A stretch of DNA of 64,000 nt. Source: HGM04593 sp045589695. Its GTDB lineage: Bacteria; Bacteroidota; Bacteroidia; Bacteroidales; Bacteroidaceae. The notes below the pieces were generated by a model that saw nothing but the letters and a program-made list of their open reading frames with translations, did not search any database and was not told the origin of the DNA. Shown piece after piece: positions 8,907 to 18,819 of the stretch (the first letter of the stretch is position 1; each line of letters starts with the position of its first letter). Position numbers and translations under genes: made by a program. The stretch spans positions 1 to 64,000 of the forward strand of contig JAZNPP010000046.1 of NCBI GenBank assembly GCA_045589695.1, in the 5' to 3' direction.

Positions 8907-9938
8907 TCATTCAGTAAGCTGTTTCTTGAATTTTTGCAAAGCTTTTGAGAACAGTTTTACAGCTTCGTCCATTGAGCAACGCAACTCGCCGCCTGAGGCG
9001 TTCTTGTGACCGCCGCCGTTGAAAAATTCCGCAGCCACCTCGTTGCAAGGGAAATCATCGACGCTGCGCAAAGAGACATTTATCTTTCCGGGGATCTCTT
9101 CACGCAGGAAGCACGAGAAACGCACTCCTCTTATCTGCAACGGCATGTTCACAAGCCCTTCGGTATCGCCTTTCACTGCATAATAACGCATCAGTTCGCC
9201 ATGCTCCAATGTCAGCAACGCCGCATTATATTTGTTATAAACCTTAAGCTTTTCGTTCAGCACATAGCCGGTAAGCCTCATTCGTGAAAGCGAGTAGTTG
9301 TAGAAAACCTTGCGGTATATCAAATCCTTGTCGATACCCTTAGCAAGCAATGCCGCGATTATCAGATATATATCCTTCCGCGCCGATGCGTATGAAAAAG
9401 CCCCCGTATCGGTCATCATGCCGGCATATATGCACTGTGCCATTTCGAACGTCACGGCCTCATCGCCCGAAAGCCTGTAAACAAGCCTGTAAACCAGTTC
9501 CGAAGTGGAGCAAGCCACCGGATGCGATATTTCCACGCCGAACTCGTCCGACGGGAAAGGATGATGGTCTACCAGCACCTTAGGAGCATCGACAGCCGCG
9601 ACAAGCCCGCCCCCTTCTCCTATGCGTGAAAGCGTGTTGAAGTCGAGACAGAAGAAGAGTTCAGCGGCCTCAATAGCCTCTTTTGCCTTTTCCGTATCGT
9701 TATCATAAAGAACGACGTTATCTGAAGCGGGAAGCCATGCAAGAAAGTCGGGAAAGGCATTGGGAAGCACCACGACGGCCTCCTTGCCCTTGCCCCGCAG
9801 ATAATGGCACAGAGCGAGCGAAGAGCCTACCGCATCGCCGTCAGGGTTCTTATGAGAAAGTATCACTACTCTGTCCTTTTCCGCCAAAAGTTTTTCAACT
9901 GCAAGAACATTTTCACTCGATATCAGATTTTCCAACAT
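8907..9938 (-). CDS. nrnA: DHH/DHHA1 phosphoesterase, NrnA type (oligoribonuclease / pAp phosphatase)
   Basis: A 343-residue DHH-family enzyme. The metal-binding motifs are visible in order: HKNPDGDAVGS, FCLDFNTLSR, the signature VDHHPFPSD and GMMTDTGAF. The C-terminal DHHA1 domain ends with the substrate-binding GGGHKNASGG. This arrangement and length match NrnA, which degrades nanoRNAs of two to four nucleotides and dephosphorylates 3'-phosphoadenosine 5'-phosphate. It stands alone between the DUF4827 gene and comEC; a -7-like TATCTTCG is at 9971-9978 on the minus strand. Confidence 0.88.
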   Translation of the reverse strand: MLENLISSENVLAVEKLLAEKDRVVILSHKNPDGDAVGSSLALCHYLRGKGKEAVVVLPNAFPDFLAWLPASDNVVLYDNDTEKAKEAIEAAELFFCLDFNTLSRIGEGGGLVAAVDAPKVLVDHHPFPSDEFGVEISHPVACSTSELVYRLVYRLSGDEAVTFEMAQCIYAGMMTDTGAFSYASARKDIYLIIAALLAKGIDKDLIYRKVFYNYSLSRMRLTGYVLNEKLKVYNKYNAALLTLEHGELMRYYAVKGDTEGLVNMPLQIRGVRFSCFLREEIPGKINVSLRSVDDFPCNEVAAEFFNGGGHKNASGGELRCSMDEAVKLFSKALQKFKKQLTE

Positions 9939-10013
9939 AGCATTTCCTTTACTTAATCATCAAAACATAGCGAAGATAGCGATTTAACTGCATTCTTCCG
10001 CTTTTTTATCAAA

Positions 10014-12128
10014 TTATTTGCCTCTCATGGGTATTAAATCGAAACTGTCGGCAGACGGAATTACCTTCACAGCTCCGAGCGAGGCTATATCGACCGCATC
10101 GATTCCAAGCTGCGAACATTCCCTGATTATCCTCTCCCTGCTTCTTTTGTAAAGCGAAGCATCTACCACAAGACACGAGGGTGGATAGACCTCAACCACA
10201 TCCTTTATTTTTCCCAAGAACCCCCTGCAGAGCACGAGAATATCTACAGGCTCGGAGTATTCATTCTCATTCCAATAAGAGTTGTCGAGCAATTTCACTT
10301 TAAGCCCGCCGAACGTCACCGTACCGTCGATGCAGCTTACATATTCGTCGCTGTAGTCATAGCCGACCCAGACCGGCGAATCGAGCTTTTCACGCTTAAT
10401 GTACGGCTGCGATACATATTCATATTGAGCGTCGGCCTGAGGAACAGTTGAAATAAGCCGGTTTTCCCCATTGCCACACACCGCATGCAGCAGAGGATTC
10501 TTTCGGTTATTGTATATGAGCAGGTGATTTTCATCGTCCGTTTTATCCTGCGAAACGACAGCCGTCGCAAGCAGCGCTAAAGAGATGACCGATGCGAATG
10601 CAGCGACCTGCCACCTGCGTTCAATAAGCGAGAATGACAAAAGCAGAAGCGACACGGCTACAAGAACAGCCCCGAAGATATCCAACGGCGGCAAAGCGTA
10701 AGCCGCTCCGGGCATGCCTGCCACAAGCTCCACCGCGCCGTTCATGCCCGCAATCGTCCATTTCAGAATATACGCCACAGGCTGTTGCATAAAAGGAAGA
10801 GGCGACATCGCCCACAACAGCACGGCAAGAGCCATAACCACAAAAGCCAGAGGGACGACAATAATATTCGTAAGGAGGAAATATAGAGGAAACACGCCGA
10901 AATAATACCAAACGAAAGGCAATGTCCCCGCCTGCGCCGTAAACGAGAGAATCAGCATATTAATGATGTACTCATAGAGAGCGCCGTGTTCGTGTACCTT
11001 AAAAAGCTCTTGCAGCGCAGGAGCAAGCAACAGTATCGAAAAAACCGCGGCAAAAGAGAGCTGGAAACTCACGTCGAAAAGCAAATGGGGTGAAAAGAGC
11101 AGCATTGCGATAGCCGCAAACGAAAGCGAGCTTACGGGCGACACGTCACGGCTGAGCAGCCGCCCTGCCGACATCAGCGTAAAGAGTGTCGCCGAACGCA
11201 CTACTGAAGGCGATAAGCCTGCGACAAAAGCGAACGCCCATAACAGAAGGACAATAACCGTTTCACGCAGCAGACGGTAAATAAATCGGCCATTCAATGT
11301 CGGCAGGACAAACGCAAGCAACATATAAAGAATACCTAAGTGCAGGCCCGACAAAGCAAGTACATGACTTGCTCCGGCTGCGGAGTAGCTCTCTTTAAGT
11401 TCTTGAGGGAAGTCACGTTTCTCGCCTAAAGTCAATGCAGACAGCAGAGCGAGTTCCTTATTTTCAAAACCGAGTCTCTCATATAGCCCTACAGCACGGG
11501 AACGCAAAGCAAGCGCATGCATCCGCAAAGTTTTCCGTTTTGCCGGAAGATACTCCCATTTATCAGCCGCGACAAAACATGTTCCTGTTATATCTTTTAT
11601 GTAGTAATATTTCTCAATATCAAATTCCGCAGGATTTCCGCTGTTTTCAGGCGGAAGCACCATACCTTCAAATGAGAGCCTGTCACCTACTTTGAGCCGC
11701 TCGGTATCGACTGACGGCTGAAAATAGAGATAGACATTGCCGCAGTCCCTGACATTGTCCGCAACCTCGCCGTCTTGCCGTTCAACCATTGCCAGCACCT
11801 TTACATTCGTACCTCTCATTGCAGGCATTTCGAGCAGCGTCGCCGAATACCGTCGTTTTTCGCCGCCCCACTCCGGAGCTTTTCTTTCGTGTTCCTTTGC
11901 CTCGACAAAAAGGCCGGCCGTGAACATAAGAGCCATAGCAGCCGCTCCGAAGAGCCATTTAGGGGCAAAACGGAAGAGAGAGAAAACGAAAGCCGCCGCC
12001 GATATTACAAAGAGATACAGAATATGCGATGCCGAGACATCGCACATATATCCTACGGCTATGCCCGCCATTAGAGGCAGAGCCAACCGCAATAGAGGAT
12101 TATTATAAAAAACCTTTGAACTTGTCAC
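10014..12128 (-). CDS. comEC: ComEC/Rec2-family membrane channel protein without a metallo-beta-lactamase active site
   Basis: A 704-residue polytopic membrane protein. Residues 1-70 hold about three helices, then a soluble OB-like segment (the DUF4131 region, about 75-200). The competence domain begins with LLSALTLGEKRDFPQELKES and contains the family motif SHVLALSGLHLGILY, followed by several more helices to about residue 510. The C-terminal 190 residues are soluble but lack the HxHxDH zinc motif of full ComEC proteins. It is cotranscribed with rpe (2-base gap). ComEC imports single-stranded DNA during transformation; natural competence is not demonstrated by this gene alone. Confidence 0.82.
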   Translation of the reverse strand: MTSSKVFYNNPLLRLALPLMAGIAVGYMCDVSASHILYLFVISAAAFVFSLFRFAPKWLFGAAAMALMFTAGLFVEAKEHERKAPEWGGEKRRYSATLLEMPAMRGTNVKVLAMVERQDGEVADNVRDCGNVYLYFQPSVDTERLKVGDRLSFEGMVLPPENSGNPAEFDIEKYYYIKDITGTCFVAADKWEYLPAKRKTLRMHALALRSRAVGLYERLGFENKELALLSALTLGEKRDFPQELKESYSAAGASHVLALSGLHLGILYMLLAFVLPTLNGRFIYRLLRETVIVLLLWAFAFVAGLSPSVVRSATLFTLMSAGRLLSRDVSPVSSLSFAAIAMLLFSPHLLFDVSFQLSFAAVFSILLLAPALQELFKVHEHGALYEYIINMLILSFTAQAGTLPFVWYYFGVFPLYFLLTNIIVVPLAFVVMALAVLLWAMSPLPFMQQPVAYILKWTIAGMNGAVELVAGMPGAAYALPPLDIFGAVLVAVSLLLLSFSLIERRWQVAAFASVISLALLATAVVSQDKTDDENHLLIYNNRKNPLLHAVCGNGENRLISTVPQADAQYEYVSQPYIKREKLDSPVWVGYDYSDEYVSCIDGTVTFGGLKVKLLDNSYWNENEYSEPVDILVLCRGFLGKIKDVVEVYPPSCLVVDASLYKRSRERIIRECSQLGIDAVDIASLGAVKVIPSADSFDLIPMRGK

Positions 12129-12130
12129 TT

Positions 12131-12781
12131 TTACATGTCACGCAAGGCTGATATTATTGCATGCGGGTCCTTATCCTTGAAGACGGCGTTACCGGCTACA
12201 AGCGCATCGGAACCTGCGGCGGCAAGCAGCTTGCCTGTCTCGACATTAACGCCGCCGTCTACCTCGATAACGGCTTTCGAGCCTGTCGAGTCAATGAGTT
12301 CACGCAATTCACGCACCTTGTTCACTGTATGCGGTATGAACTTTTGCCCCCCGAAACCCGGATTTACGTTCATAAGAAGGACAAGGTCGAGTTCTTCAAT
12401 TATATCCTTAAGCAGACACACGGGCGTTGAAGGATTCAAAGTCACTCCTGCCATCATTCCCGCATCCTTTATTTGCGTTACCGCACGGTGCAGATGTATG
12501 CATGCCTCGTAATGAATATTCATTATGCGGGCATTGAGATCCTTTACCGCTTGAAGATAGTTCATTGGATTGACCACCATAAGATGCACGTCGAGCGGTT
12601 TTTCGCACAGTTCAGCCACATATTTGAGGACAGGAGGGCCAAAAGATATATTAGGCACAAAGACTCCGTCCATAATGTCTATATGCAACCAGTCGGCCTG
12701 GCTGCTGTTAATCATTTTCAAATCCTCTTGGAGGTTGCCGAAGTTCGCCGACAACAACGATGGTGATACTATCTGACTCAT
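12131..12781 (-). CDS. rpe: Ribulose-phosphate 3-epimerase
   Basis: A 216-residue TIM barrel that interconverts ribulose-5-phosphate and xylulose-5-phosphate in the pentose phosphate pathway. Diagnostic motifs are SPSLLSANFGNL, the HIDIMDGVFVPN metal and catalytic segment, the HYEA motif, MNVNPGFGGQKFI and VDGGVN. It is the first gene of an rpe-comEC unit. Confidence 0.94.
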   Translation of the reverse strand: MSQIVSPSLLSANFGNLQEDLKMINSSQADWLHIDIMDGVFVPNISFGPPVLKYVAELCEKPLDVHLMVVNPMNYLQAVKDLNARIMNIHYEACIHLHRAVTQIKDAGMMAGVTLNPSTPVCLLKDIIEELDLVLLMNVNPGFGGQKFIPHTVNKVRELRELIDSTGSKAVIEVDGGVNVETGKLLAAAGSDALVAGNAVFKDKDPHAIISALRDM

Positions 12782-12825
12782 AGAAATATTCGGGGCGGCG
12801 GCAACATGCCGACACTATCCAACTG

Positions 12826-12856
12826 CGAAGATAGCACAAATAGAGATTAAAAGCAA
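12826..12856 (-). promoter_or_regulatory. Promoter of rpe-comEC
   Basis: A TTG box (12854-12856) is followed by 20 bases and TATCTTCG (12826-12833) on the minus strand, 45 bases upstream of the rpe start codon. Confidence 0.6.
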
Positions 12857-12946
12857 GAGGGGTCGCCGCAAAATCGTCAAACGGGAACGCTTGCTATACA
12901 ATCCTACACTTGTGAGATAAATATTATTAATTCTTGAAAAAAAAGC

Positions 12947-12954
12947 TATCTTTG
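12947..12954 (+). promoter_or_regulatory. -7 element of the sialidase operon
   Basis: TATCTTTG, a perfect TAnnTTTG, lies 46 bases before the first sialidase start codon after an A8 run. The TTG 10 bases upstream is too close to be a standard -33 box, so only the -7 box is well supported. Confidence 0.55.
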
Positions 12955-13000
12955 CAAAAATGCGTGAATTTTGCGAAAACAATAATATAAACGACCTATT

Positions 13001-16000
13001 ATGAAAAAGACAAAAATGTTTTTAACGATGTTGCTGCTTTCTTTAGCGGCGACAGGTTTTGCCGGCACACCTATGCTCGGCGACGCATTGGCGAAAGGAG
13101 TTATGCCAGAAAACGGTAAGGCGTATTACATCTACGCCGACACCTATCACGGCGGAAAGTATGTAAACCGCTACCTTTACAACAATAACGGAACACTCGC
13201 AATGAACACCGCCGCTGACGAAACCGGCGACAGTTATGTATGGCTATGTTCTGTCAATAACGGAAAATACACATTCCAGAATGTCGGAGACAAGACAAAA
13301 TACCTCGGACATAAGGTTATCAGCAATTCGGCTTACAATTTCACTTTGGGTAAGGCGACAGCAACCCATGCGGGCACCACTATTTGGTCCGACAATGCTG
13401 AAAGATATCTTGTAGCGAAGAATGACGGAACGGCATTTGACCAAGCGGACAAAACATACAATCAGTCATCGGACAACTGGTGTACCGATTATGTCTTCGT
13501 CGAGTACAAGGAGCCTACAGGAAAAGCATTGAGTATAGGGACAAACATACCCGGAGCCGGCGAAGTTATAGTAAACGGAACAGCGGTTCCGCTGCCATAC
13601 AATAAATGGGAGGAGGCAATTGAATTCCCGGCCAAGATTACAGCGAAAGCCATCAACCCTTACAAATTTCTGGGGTTCTTCAAGGGTGAAGAGAATGTAG
13701 GCAATGAGATTGAAGTGACAAGCCTCGAAGAGAACGTTTCATACGAGGCACGCTTTCAGATAGACCTTTTTTCTACAGCTGACGATCTTGTACCTGTACG
13801 CATCTACAACAACCGCGACAACGCATACTGCATCAGAATGAACGCACGGGACAACTACGATAATGCGACAGTAAACAGCGGCGAAGGAACATACGGCGAG
13901 AACGAGATGTGGTACTTGGTCGGAGACGCCGAGTCGTTCAAACTGTACAACAAGGTTGCCGGAACAGGACTTGCGCTCACATTGGCGGGAGCAGAAAACG
14001 GTTCGGCAGCCACTCTTTCAACGAACGGCACCGACCTTTGCCTTGTCAAACAAGATGACGGCAGTTATGGAATATGTCCTAAAGGTACTGACGGTCTGAG
14101 TTTCAACATGTTCAATGGAAAGGGCAACGATATCAAGCTGTACGCCACATCGGACGCCGGCTCAAAATGGCTGCTCAAAGTCATTTCTCCAAGCCCTCTG
14201 ACACTCAACTACAACAAGCAGCTCGAAGGTGCATACGAGCAGAACTACAAGATAGGCAACTTGTCGATAAACATCAACGGTTCTGAAAACAGTTCAATGC
14301 TCACGGCGACAACGATTCCCGAATCGAGCAAATGCTACCTGCCCGAAGGGGCTGTATTCAGCATTGCGGCAAGCAATATTCTTTATGGCTGGAAGGTCGA
14401 TATAAACGGCAAGAATGAGATTACGGAGCAGGTTATACCCGCAGAGGGCCTTGAGGTGAACGTAAATATTTCGGTAGATAAAGAGAACAAGTACCAGTAT
14501 CTTTACTATTCTCCCGACGAAAAGGGCATTCCGTACCGTATTCCGGCAATCGCGACGACAGCTAACGGATATGTATTCGCGATCAATGACTACCGCCCGT
14601 GCGGTAACGACATAGGTTATGGCGAAGTAGACCTTGTAATGCGCCACAGCGTTGCTGCTGGCGAGGAGTGGGACGGTCATAGCTGGACCGAGCCCGTAAA
14701 AATCGCCGACGGACTCGGCAATGCCGCTACCGAGACATGGAAGGTGGGTTACGGCGACCCTGCCATCGTCGCCGACAGAGAGAAGAACGAGATTCTCGTG
14801 ATGAGCGTATGCGGCAACCGCACATGCTGGGACGGCAACTACGGAGTAGGAGGTGATGCAGAAAATCCCAACCGTATTTCACGCATCAGAATAAAGTTCG
14901 ACGAAGCAAAACAGGAATGGACTGTAGGCGAGCCTGAAGAGGTTACGTACGAAATATACCCGTTCTTCAAGGACGAGAACGGCAAAGCACATGTAGGTTC
15001 AATGTTCATAGGCGCCGGACGTATCGCCCAAAGCAGAAAAATAAAAGTCGGTGACTACTACCGCATATATTGCGCTGTATGGGCTGTCGAGACAGGCAAG
15101 AAAACACACCACAACTACGCAATCTACTCTGACGACTTCGGTGAGACATGGAATGTACTGGGCGAGATCGGCTACGAGAACTGCCCTTCAAAATACGGCA
15201 ACGAGCCTAAGTGCGAGGAGCTGCCGGACGGCAGCGTATTGCTCAGCAGCCGCAAGGGCAACGGACGCTATTTCAACGTGTTCCGCTACACCGACGCCGA
15301 AAAAGGCGAAGGAGCCTGGATGGGCGAAGTTGATACGAACGTTGTGGGCGACCTCAAATGGGGAGGCAACAGCACCAACGGAGAGCCTCTGCTCGTAGGC
15401 AACGTTCTGTTGCAGTCGGCTCCTACAGGCAATGACCGCAGAGACGTGTCCGTCTTCTACAAAATTTTGAGCGACGACCCGGATGACTATACGCCGACAA
15501 AACTGTCCAACGGATGGACAAAAGTTCAGATTTCTTACAAGGAGTCGGCATATTCGTCAATGTGCATACTCCCCGGCGGCGAAGAGATAGGTTTCTTCTA
15601 CGAAGAGGTGCCCGGCGGCTATTCAATGGTTTATGTACCGTTGAAACTGAAGGAACTCTTGTCGGAAGAGGCGTACAACGCAATGAACAAGGGAGAATTG
15701 TTCACTGCGATTGAGAAGACCGAAAAGTTGATTGCCGAAAGCAGAAAAGATAGCGAAGAGATAGCCCTGCAGGCATCCGACGCTAACGAGAACTACTATG
15801 TATCGACAAACGCCGACCATAACACCGGCGGCGGAAACAAAGACGGAGACGGCATTGCCGCACTTGTAGACAACAACACATCGACATTCTTCCACACACG
15901 TTGGGGAGGCGCCGTTGTAGACGAGCCGCACTATATTCAGATAGACCTGGGCGATGACACGGATATAAGCCAGTTCCAGTTCGGCTACGTGCCTCGTAAC

Positions 16001-16546
16001 GGTTCTCCAGCTCCTACGGCGATAAAGGTATACGGAAGCGACAATGCCGACTCGTTCACGAAGGTCATCGCTACAATAGAGAGCGGACTGCCTGCACATG
16101 ATTCGGGCAACAATTATGTTTCCGGTCTTTACGAGAACAGCTACCGCTACCTGCGGTTTACCGTAACCAATTCGAAAGGTCCAGGCAACAACAACTACGG
16201 CGGACAATATTTCTTTGGCATGCTGGAGTTTGACCTTATGGTAAAAAAAGAGATTACAGACGAAGTATTGGCAGCAATCGCCGATGCTGAAGCAGCCGTC
16301 GCACAGGCTAAGAAAGAGCTTGTAACCGAACAGACCGACGAAGAGTACGCCGCATCGGTAAAATCCATTGAAGATGCCCGTAAGGCACTGCTTGCAGTCA
16401 TCGAAGAGAATGAGGGCACTACAGGCATCGAAAGCGTAACAGCCGAAGAGAGCGGCTCCGTTTTCGACCTTACGGGTCGCAAGATTGAAAAGGTAGCCGC
16501 ACCGGGCATATACATTGTCAATGGCAAGAAGGTTTATATCAGATAA
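13001..16546 (+). CDS. Secreted exo-alpha-sialidase (GH33), multidomain, with F5/8-type C domain and T9SS-like tail
   Basis: A 1181-residue secreted protein that should cleave terminal sialic acid from host glycans. After a signal peptide (residues 1-21) come two beta-trefoil-like regions (about 35-170 and 262-400). The sialidase propeller has Y512-R-I-P515, D530-Y-R532, one canonical Asp box SDDFGETW (710-717), the EELPDGSVLLSSR segment, the third arginine in TGNDRRD, and the YSSM...FYEE nucleophile region. An F5/8-type C (CBM32-like) domain covers about 922-1080 and a helical linker 1085-1135. The end, VFDLTGRKIE then GIYIVNGKKVYIR, resembles a T9SS sorting domain. The catalytic region is closely repeated in the next gene, 24 bases downstream. 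Confidence 0.87.
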   Translation: MKKTKMFLTMLLLSLAATGFAGTPMLGDALAKGVMPENGKAYYIYADTYHGGKYVNRYLYNNNGTLAMNTAADETGDSYVWLCSVNNGKYTFQNVGDKTKYLGHKVISNSAYNFTLGKATATHAGTTIWSDNAERYLVAKNDGTAFDQADKTYNQSSDNWCTDYVFVEYKEPTGKALSIGTNIPGAGEVIVNGTAVPLPYNKWEEAIEFPAKITAKAINPYKFLGFFKGEENVGNEIEVTSLEENVSYEARFQIDLFSTADDLVPVRIYNNRDNAYCIRMNARDNYDNATVNSGEGTYGENEMWYLVGDAESFKLYNKVAGTGLALTLAGAENGSAATLSTNGTDLCLVKQDDGSYGICPKGTDGLSFNMFNGKGNDIKLYATSDAGSKWLLKVISPSPLTLNYNKQLEGAYEQNYKIGNLSININGSENSSMLTATTIPESSKCYLPEGAVFSIAASNILYGWKVDINGKNEITEQVIPAEGLEVNVNISVDKENKYQYLYYSPDEKGIPYRIPAIATTANGYVFAINDYRPCGNDIGYGEVDLVMRHSVAAGEEWDGHSWTEPVKIADGLGNAATETWKVGYGDPAIVADREKNEILVMSVCGNRTCWDGNYGVGGDAENPNRISRIRIKFDEAKQEWTVGEPEEVTYEIYPFFKDENGKAHVGSMFIGAGRIAQSRKIKVGDYYRIYCAVWAVETGKKTHHNYAIYSDDFGETWNVLGEIGYENCPSKYGNEPKCEELPDGSVLLSSRKGNGRYFNVFRYTDAEKGEGAWMGEVDTNVVGDLKWGGNSTNGEPLLVGNVLLQSAPTGNDRRDVSVFYKILSDDPDDYTPTKLSNGWTKVQISYKESAYSSMCILPGGEEIGFFYEEVPGGYSMVYVPLKLKELLSEEAYNAMNKGELFTAIEKTEKLIAESRKDSEEIALQASDANENYYVSTNADHNTGGGNKDGDGIAALVDNNTSTFFHTRWGGAVVDEPHYIQIDLGDDTDISQFQFGYVPRNGSPAPTAIKVYGSDNADSFTKVIATIESGLPAHDSGNNYVSGLYENSYRYLRFTVTNSKGPGNNNYGGQYFFGMLEFDLMVKKEITDEVLAAIADAEAAVAQAKKELVTEQTDEEYAASVKSIEDARKALLAVIEENEGTTGIESVTAEESGSVFDLTGRKIEKVAAPGIYIVNGKKVYIR

Positions 16547-16570
16547 CTCATCTGCAATAACAGACAAACA

Positions 16571-18670
16571 ATGAAAAGAAAATTTGAACTTTTATCCGTT
16601 CTCTTTTGCGTCATAGCCTCTATCGAAGCTGTGGCGCAGGGGGCGGATAACGGAGCCGAGAGATATTTATCCGAGTCATTCAAAAAAGGCATTCCCGTAC
16701 ACATAACCAACAACAGGAACAATGGCTATGCAATAAAATTGAACAATGCCGCAGCAGGGCAACCCGTAAACAGCGGAAACGCCGCATACGAAAAGAGCGA
16801 GATATGGTATCTTGTAGGAAACTCCGACGAGTTCAAGATGTTCAGCCACGCCGCAGGCCGGAAGCATGCATTGAAATTGACCGGCACCGGCAGCGGTTCC
16901 GAGGCTGTAATGGCACCTGCCGATGAAGCGACCCTGCTTGCCTTGAAGCGGCACGAAGACGGCAGTTTCACGATATCGCCGAAAGATAACCCCGGCATGA
17001 GCTTCAACATGTTCGGAGGTGCCGGCAGGGACATAAGGCTATACATGAGCGAAGACGAGGGCGGAAGATGGAATATAAGAACGGTAGATACCTCCCGTTC
17101 GCTGAAGCTGAGATACAAAGCTATACTTGAAGGAGGGTTTGACACGAACTACAAGATCGGCAGCATATCACTCATCATCGACGGCAACAGAAGCGAAATT
17201 ATGCTCGATAAACGCAATATCCCTGAAGCAGGAGAATACTTTTTGCCCGACAGCTGCAAATTCAGTGTTGAGCCGAGTAAGGCGTTTCACGGTTGGAACA
17301 TCGAGATTGCCGACAGCCCGGGCGAGCGGTCACTGCCTAAGAACGGCACGGAGATTACGGTAAACATTTCTGTAGACAAGAACAACAAGTACCAGTACCT
17401 ATACTACTCTCCCGACGAGAAAGGCGTTCCTTACCGTATTCCGGCTATTGTGACAACAGCCAACGGCTATGTGTTCGCGATTAACGACTACCGCCCGTGC
17501 GGTAACGACATAGGTTTTGGCGAAGTAGACCTTGTAATGCGTCACAGCGCTGCGGCAGGCAAGGCATGGGACGGACACAGCTGGACTGAGCCCGTAAAAA
17601 TCGCCGACGGACTCGGCAATGCCGCTACAGAGATATGGAAAGTGGGCTTTGGCGATCCAGCAGTCGTTGCCGACAGAGAGAAGAATGAAATTCTCGTGAT
17701 GAGCGTTTGCGGCAACAGAGTCTGCTGGCACGGCAATTACGGCGCAGGCACAAAAGAGAACCCGGAGAACCCAAACCGCATGGCAAGGCTCCGCATAAAG
17801 TTCAACGAAACGACAGGAATATGGGAAGCGACACAGCCTAAAGAGGTTACATACGAAATATACCCGCTCTTCAAGGACAAAAACGGCAAAGCACATGTAG
17901 GTTCTATGTTCATAGGCGCCGGACGCATGGCACAGAGCAGCATGATTAAGGTCGGTGAATACTACCGCATATACTGCGCCGTATGGGCAGTAGAGACAGG
18001 AAGCTACCGTCACCACAACTATGCGCTCTATTCCGATGACTTCGGCGAGACATGGCACCTGCTCGGCGAGCTTGGCAATGACTACAACGACAGCCCTGCT
18101 CCCCTCGGCAACGAGCCTAAGTGCGAGGAGCTGCCCGACGGCAGCGTACTGCTCAGCAGCCGCAAAGGCAACGGCCGCTACTACAACGTATTCCATTATA
18201 CCAATTTTGAAAGAGCCGAAGGATACTGGGACGGCGCCGTAGCGACAGACAAGGTTGAAGACCCCGGTTGCTGCACCGTAGCAAGCAAGTTCGGCCAAGG
18301 CACGCTAAAATTCGGCGACAACGACACTAACGGCGAGATTTTAAGAATCGGCAACATACTGTTCCAGTCGGTACCGACAGGCAACCGCCGAAGCGACGTC
18401 GCCGTATTCTACAAACATTTGAGTGATGACCCAGCGACATACACCCCGACAGAGCTTTCTAAAGGATGGAGAAAAATTGAGATAACCGACAAAGAGTCGG
18501 CATACTCATCTATGTGCATTCTCCCCGACGGCAAGAGCATTGGACTTTACTATGAAGAGGAGCCCGGAGGATATTCTATGGTATATGTACCAGTAGAGCT
18601 TGAAAACAGCATCGCGGCAGCTGTCTATTGGAACGGCATGCGACGTTGTCCGTTCTGTGATAACGATTAA
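16571..18670 (+). CDS. Second secreted sialidase (GH33), shorter tandem paralogue
   Basis: A 699-residue paralogue of the preceding gene. It has a signal peptide (to about residue 22), one trefoil-like N-terminal region and the catalytic propeller with YRIP (288-291), NDYRPCGNDIG, SDDFGETW, EELPDGSVLLSSR, TGNRRSD and YSSM. Long stretches match the first sialidase nearly residue for residue. It lacks the first N-terminal module, the F5/8 domain and the T9SS-like tail, and ends shortly after the propeller in an unusual CPFCDND tail. A loop of about 14 residues (PGCCTVASKFGQ) is inserted before the third arginine. It is probably cotranscribed with the first gene. Without a sorting signal it may stay in the periplasm (inference). 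Confidence 0.85.
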   Translation: MKRKFELLSVLFCVIASIEAVAQGADNGAERYLSESFKKGIPVHITNNRNNGYAIKLNNAAAGQPVNSGNAAYEKSEIWYLVGNSDEFKMFSHAAGRKHALKLTGTGSGSEAVMAPADEATLLALKRHEDGSFTISPKDNPGMSFNMFGGAGRDIRLYMSEDEGGRWNIRTVDTSRSLKLRYKAILEGGFDTNYKIGSISLIIDGNRSEIMLDKRNIPEAGEYFLPDSCKFSVEPSKAFHGWNIEIADSPGERSLPKNGTEITVNISVDKNNKYQYLYYSPDEKGVPYRIPAIVTTANGYVFAINDYRPCGNDIGFGEVDLVMRHSAAAGKAWDGHSWTEPVKIADGLGNAATEIWKVGFGDPAVVADREKNEILVMSVCGNRVCWHGNYGAGTKENPENPNRMARLRIKFNETTGIWEATQPKEVTYEIYPLFKDKNGKAHVGSMFIGAGRMAQSSMIKVGEYYRIYCAVWAVETGSYRHHNYALYSDDFGETWHLLGELGNDYNDSPAPLGNEPKCEELPDGSVLLSSRKGNGRYYNVFHYTNFERAEGYWDGAVATDKVEDPGCCTVASKFGQGTLKFGDNDTNGEILRIGNILFQSVPTGNRRSDVAVFYKHLSDDPATYTPTELSKGWRKIEITDKESAYSSMCILPDGKSIGLYYEEEPGGYSMVYVPVELENSIAAAVYWNGMRRCPFCDND

Positions 18671-18737
18671 AGCGAAGCTTCAATTGAGAGTTGAATAATG
18701 CAGGTAACACCTGCAAAAGCTATCCATTATTGAACAA

Positions 18738-18778
18738 AAAGCAACAGGAAAGAGATTATCTCTTTCCTGTTGCTTTGC
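18738..18778. terminator. Hairpin terminator between sialidase 2 and rpmH
   Basis: A perfect 16-bp inverted repeat (18740-18755 with 18759-18774) and a 3-base loop. On the minus strand it is followed by TTTTT, making it a good terminator for rpmH. It can also end the convergent sialidase transcript, although the plus-strand T-run is short. Confidence 0.75.
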
Positions 18779-18819
18779 AAATGATATTTATTCAGGCCGA
18801 TGCCTGACAAATTCTGCAA

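Noticed and set aside
15623..16567. 314-codon frame opposite the end of the first sialidase
   Set aside because: Antisense to a well-conserved coding region, rich in Cys, Val and Tyr as expected for reverse-complement shadows, with no promoter.
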